This document shows, piece after piece, positions 60,083 to 64,000 of a DNA stretch of 64,000 bases (its first letter is position 1; every line of letters begins with the position of its first letter). Under the pieces are notes generated by a model. The model was given only the letters and a program-made list of their open reading frames with translations, was not told the DNA's origin and did no database searches. Position numbers and translations under genes: made by a program. Origin of the DNA: Aspergillus flavus (taxonomy: Eukaryota > Ascomycota > Eurotiomycetes > Eurotiales > Aspergillaceae); NCBI RefSeq assembly GCF_009017415.1, contig NC_092405.1:3162001-3226000 (forward strand), in the 5' to 3' direction.

Positions 60083-62677
60083 TCAGATTTCATCTGCCAT
60101 CAAATGAGTGCGCATAGGGCAAGCAATGGCCTCAGAATCAGTGGCTTCTACATAATGCTGGGCCCCATGGTATGTATACCAGATCTTCAGGGTTTTTGGC
60201 AGGAGAGGGGCCGGGTCATAAAAGCCAAGGATATGAAACTGCTCATAATTAGCTAATTGTATCCTCATGAAATTGCAGACTGATGATAAACTCACCTTGA
60301 CCATGTTCTTGGGAATCACCAGCTGGCTACGGTCGACCAAACCAGCCACGGGAATAGTAACATCTACCACCTCATATTCTTTACCAACGTCGTTGCCCTT
60401 CTTCTTTGAAGGATAATGGCCATACTCGGCCTTAGTAATGACTAGACCGTCCTGTCTCTCCTCCTTCGCTTGCCTCCGCCGTACCTGTTCAGTCATGAGC
60501 TCAGTCGCTTGCAGGCTTTCTGCTCTCTTTATTGGCACCAATTTCTTCAGCTCCTTCTGTCGTCGAGCTATCACACGACGACGGTTCTTCCTTTCTCTTG
60601 GCCGAATAAACCCAAATTCCCACGCACAGTATGCCACCCATGGAAATATGATAGCAAGCGCGGCAGCGTCTGCATTGACCATGTCAATGGGACAGACAGC
60701 GATAGGAAGCTTAATCTTTTGCCCAAGTCTACTCCACGAGACCGTCATGACAAGGCCATGAGGGCCTTCAACTCCTACACCGAGTCCCATGCGAGTCAGT
60801 TCTCCAACCTGCCGCGACCCTTCAATTTTCCACGAAAGCGACAAATCCATGTTGACAGTACTGGCCACTTCAACCCGTATGGAGCGCGGTTCATTCGCCG
60901 GCGGCAAAGCATAATGGCCCTCGGAACTCCACTCAGAGCGCACAGGGTCATTGGCGGCCGTTCCGGAAAAGAGATTACGTGCGTAGCTCAGCTGTAAGCC
61001 ACTTGCTTCGGGGGAAACAGAGAAGCCCATCTGCCAAGCTTCGCCCACCTTGTCTTCTGCGCGCTGTTTGGACCGAAGTTGCTGGTACTCGCTTTCCTCT
61101 TCCTCGCCTTCCGGCTGTTCATCATAATCATCCATAAAAGCAGCCTGCTTGTGAGATTTCGGGAGAGACAGCAGACCAATCTGGAACTGGCTAATCTGTT
61201 TGGGGATGGTGAATGCAGAGTCGACGTCTAGACCAATATCAAGAAAGGGGCTAAGCAAGCGCTCTACGGCGCCTGGCCAGCTGATAGTACCACTTTGCCA
61301 TCTACAAAAGGCGTGTTTCCTGTCACCCACCTCTTTCATGACCTGAACGGCCATTGCTGGCGGGCATTTCACGGGTGACTTATAGAATGAACTGCTAAAG
61401 TTGACGTTGAAAGGCTTCGTCCCGGCAACAGGCGTAAAGGCTTTCACCATGTTCGCCTGCACTGACGGAACAGGCAATACCATGGCACCAACGGAGACGG
61501 CAGAATATCTGAGGAACGAGAAAGGCCGCTTGCTAAGGATGCCCTTCTGGCTTGCAACGTCGCCAAAGACATGATTGACAGAGGCCCCGAGCGTGATCTC
61601 TTGCGAGGCTATAATTGGCGGCAACGGAACCTACATGATACTGTCAGTCACAATCCCATCTATCCCCATCAACACCTTTCTTACCTTACGTATTTCCGTA
61701 GTTCCATCCGTATGCTCGATCGTAAGCTTCTGGGCCATGTGCCGCATCTCACCTGAGATCCCAGCATTAATGACCATCTCCGGCTCATCACTATCCTCAG
61801 CCTCGGCCTCCTGTTGCTCAGCACCCTCCTCCACAGGTTCATCCCTCTCCAACTTCCCCAACAGCTTCCTCGGCGTCGGCAAAGGAGCCTTAAAAGTATA
61901 CCCCACATTGAACTTCGACGGCTTAGCCGAAGGCACATTGACATAAACCTCGCCCTCATCCTCATCGACAGAAATCATATCGGAAGCATCAATACCCAGG
62001 ACAATGGAACCCTACCAGAAGAAAAAAAGAAAAAGAACCCACCATGTCAGCAACAACGCCCGAATCAGAGCCCCCCCCTCCTCGCAACAACCAAGGGAAG
62101 AAAGATAACATACCCGACTCTGCACCATAGAATTAATGGCCTTCCTCTCTCTCCGCTTCATCGCCTCCAAAAACCACCTCCGGAACTCCTCAGGCGACCT
62201 AGCCCTGACACCCACCCTGCGCTCCCGCTCCGCCTCCCCGCCCCTCCCCATACTCCCACCAGGTCCCCATTCCGCCTGGACACCCTCCGCTCCCAAGAGA
62301 TCATACACGGTCCTCTTCCGATGATCAATCAGCGTGTCATACGCCTCACGGATACGCTCGAAATGCTGTCTCGCGATCTCCTGCCACTCACCGGGCTGTT
62401 TGTCCGGGTGAAAACTCAGCATCAAATTCTTATACGCGGACCGGATCTCCGCGTCGCTGGGCGGCGGTGTCCGGGATAATCCCAGGAGGGCATAGTAATC
62501 TGTTTCTTCAGGGTAGGATAATAGAGTCGCGTAATCCGGTTCCGGGTCGGCGGTGGGATCCGCTCGATTGCGATCCGTGGTATTATCTAGGTATTCGGGG
62601 CCGGTGGTCCATTCTTGGGATGTTGTTGCTTCAGCATGGACCCAGTCCGAGGACTCGGATGAGTAGGACGCTTGCAT
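60083..62677 (-). CDS. J-domain protein, DNAJC11-like (DUF3395)
   Basis: DNAJC11 proteins are mitochondrial J proteins linked to cristae organisation (MICOS) in animals. Four exons: 62114-62677, 61685-62011, 60296-61630 and 60083-60238, giving 793 residues. The J domain spans about 60-128 (DYYALLGLSRTPPPSDAEIR) with an intact HPD at 90-92 (LSFHPDKQPGEW). A beta-rich middle region follows (for example FNVGYTFKAPLPTP and IEVASTVN-like strands). The C-terminal part contains a short hydrophobic segment (AAALAIIFPWVAYCAWEF), then KKLVPIKRAESLQATELM and the DUF3395 end, including VTIPVAGLVDRSQLVIPKN and ILGFYDPAPLLPKTLKIWY. The last intron is 57 nt and in frame, so skipping it would add 19 residues without a stop. 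Confidence 0.9.
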
Positions 62678-63466
62678 TGTGACTTGTGTGGTTGGTTCTC
62701 CGGGGGGGCGATCAGTTCGAGAATTGATTGTGGAAGTGGCGACGAGGCATCTTCTTGCGACGGTTGGCTTTTCGAATTGCTCTTAGTCGGTGGATGGTGT
62801 GTCGGGCTTTTTTTTTGCTATTTTTTTTTTCCTTTCTTTTTTTTTGCGGGGATACGTTTAGCTGTTATTTGGGATGACGTCGCGGGAAAAAAAGGTGTTG
62901 GGGGTTCGGTTGTGGATCCCCGTTGGCCCCGTGTACCTTGACGGATTCGGTATGGTACGAACTTTTTTAGGTATGTACGTTTCAAGTGTTCTTTCGTTTC
63001 GTTTTGGGTATTGATTACTCTTGTCTTCATATAGATGGGACACTTATACAGATTTTGTCAGAAGATAATATAACTAAGTCCATGGGTCAAAATTGTCTGA
63101 GAAAATTCAATTCAAAGCATGCTTAGATCAACCATGTCTCGCTAATATACACATCCATGTCAATGCATCCAGCGTATCATTCATGTCATAGGGGACCACA
63201 CAATGGATCCCATCTAAATCAACAGGCACATTTCAGCCTTCAATCAAATCGAGTAGGAAGTTCAAACAGCGTAAGGGCTCAACGGTAGACAGAAGAAAGA
63301 GACCAGCCTCCAGGGTATACGGTAATAAATTATTATAGCCCATATTGGTAAACCGCGCCATGCAAGGATTCAGAGAACAAGGGAGGGAAAGGGGTAAAGG
63401 GTAGAATTGGTGGCAGATCACCAACAGTAAATGAGAAAGTAACTCTGCAATGCAATGCTTTTTTAT
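62678..63466. other. DNAJC11-like promoter / 3' region of a transcription factor gene
   Basis: About 790 bp between two minus-strand genes. T-runs at 62810-62845 (A-runs on the coding strand) lie in the DNAJC11-like promoter. No gene is seen. Confidence 0.5.
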
Positions 63467-64000
63467 TCAACTGGTGTCTCTGATCCAGAGAATATTTTCT
63501 TCCAGGAATGGAACTTTTCCAGCGCCCACGGCGGCAAAGAACCGTTCACGCGGTAAACCACCGTACATGAGATCTTCGTTGGATGGTGGTTCTTGCTTTT
63601 GGGTACCGTTGCGGACCTGACTATCCAGAGACGATCCGGTCACCATGAAAGCAACCTTGCCTTCCGACATCATCGGGTGATGGCGATGCTCCAGCATCGC
63701 GTCTAGTCGTGTTTCGACCAATGATACCAATGGCACAGATCCAGCCCAGAAACGGCTCAACTCCTTCAATGCTTCAAGACCACCCCGAATGAGAGTGATG
63801 GTCTCGGGGATATCAACCATCAACCCACCCGCGCTGAGAACGTCGACCGCAGAGACTATCACGTAACCCAAGTAAGGACTAAGAATCGTGCCCTTGGCCG
63901 TAGCCGGCTCCATGACAAGTCGTGACGGTTCGTACTCAGCAGCATAGCGCATGAGAGTAAGTGATATCCGAAGAATCTCGGCCGCGTGATTCCGAGTTGT
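63467..64000 (-). CDS. Probable fungal transcription factor, C-terminal part (partial)
   Basis: The frame is open from the right window edge to a stop at 63467, giving about 177 residues of C-terminus. Sequence such as NHAAEILRISLTLMRYAAEY, LSPYLGYVIVSAVDVLSAGG and ETITLIRGGLEALKELSRFW is all-helical and resembles the C-terminal end of the fungal-specific transcription factor domain, where an aliphatic helix pair is followed by G-G-L-E-A-L-x-x-L. The last ~60 residues are polar (TQKQEPPSNEDLMYGG). No DNA-binding domain is visible because the N-terminus lies outside the window. The family call is an inference from helix pattern; the target genes are unknown. Confidence 0.55.
   Translation of the reverse strand, partial: TTRNHAAEILRISLTLMRYAAEYEPSRLVMEPATAKGTILSPYLGYVIVSAVDVLSAGGLMVDIPETITLIRGGLEALKELSRFWAGSVPLVSLVETRLDAMLEHRHHPMMSEGKVAFMVTGSSLDSQVRNGTQKQEPPSNEDLMYGGLPRERFFAAVGAGKVPFLEENILWIRDTS

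Overview
This window reads as chromosomal DNA from a filamentous ascomycete, most likely Aspergillus or Penicillium (Eurotiales). Genes are split by many short introns, mostly about 46-175 nt, with GTATGT/GTAAGT-like donors and TAG/CAG acceptors. Several start codons are preceded by pyrimidine-rich leaders, and the proteins match the filamentous-fungal versions of eukaryotic families. There are no operons, IS elements, CRISPR arrays, rRNA genes or convincing tRNA genes. Exon boundaries were worked out by hand from splice signals. For every complete multi-exon gene the summed exon length is divisible by three and the joined protein follows its family where one is known.

Layout. 1-5.3 kb: 3' part of a p24 cargo-receptor gene, then a USP7/Ubp15 deubiquitinase. 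6.6-11.7 kb: a mitochondrial PDK/BCKDK-type kinase, a 48-codon small ORF just upstream of a Pmp3-type stress membrane protein, the signal peptidase subunit Spc3, and an AIG2/gamma-glutamylcyclotransferase-like protein. 12.1-23.1 kb, all on the minus strand: an Ulp2/SENP6-7-like SUMO protease, a class II eIF4E (4EHP-like) with a His12-Asn8 tail, and the RNA polymerase II CTD kinase Ctk1. 25.8-33.3 kb, minus strand: an F-box-like fungal protein, GTP cyclohydrolase I and the WD40 chaperone Hat2. 33.9-38.2 kb: the exoribonuclease Xrn1. 38.6-41.9 kb: a convergent cyclase-family / cytochrome P450 pair, the only clearly accessory-looking genes. 42.5-49.3 kb: Pwp2, a Cdc12-type septin (AspC) and a WDR83/MORG1-like WD40 protein. 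50.3-64 kb: a CASTOR-like ACT-domain protein, a 138-residue unknown, Prp45/SNW1, a cysteine-containing unknown, a DNAJC11-like J protein and the C-terminal end of a probable fungal transcription factor.

Most genes are housekeeping functions: RNA synthesis, processing and decay (Ctk1, Prp45, Pwp2, Xrn1, 4EHP), ubiquitin/SUMO removal (Ubp15, Ulp2), the secretory pathway (p24, Spc3), chromatin (Hat2) and septation (septin). They are independent transcription units, with divergent shared promoters at Ubp15/kinase, Spc3/AIG2-like, Hat2/Xrn1 and Pwp2/septin.

The most unusual points are the 48-codon ORF 29 nt upstream of Pmp3 under a promoter with CRE- and STRE-like sites; the His/Asn homopolymer tail on 4EHP; two pyrimidine-rich tracts on the plus strand inside otherwise minus-strand territory (near 18.8 and 23.4 kb), hinting at unannotated transcripts; a 130-codon hydrophobic ORF starting 7 nt after the prp45 stop; and three unknown proteins. 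Large gene-free spans lie at 23.05-25.76, 29.90-31.68 and 51.89-54.98 kb.
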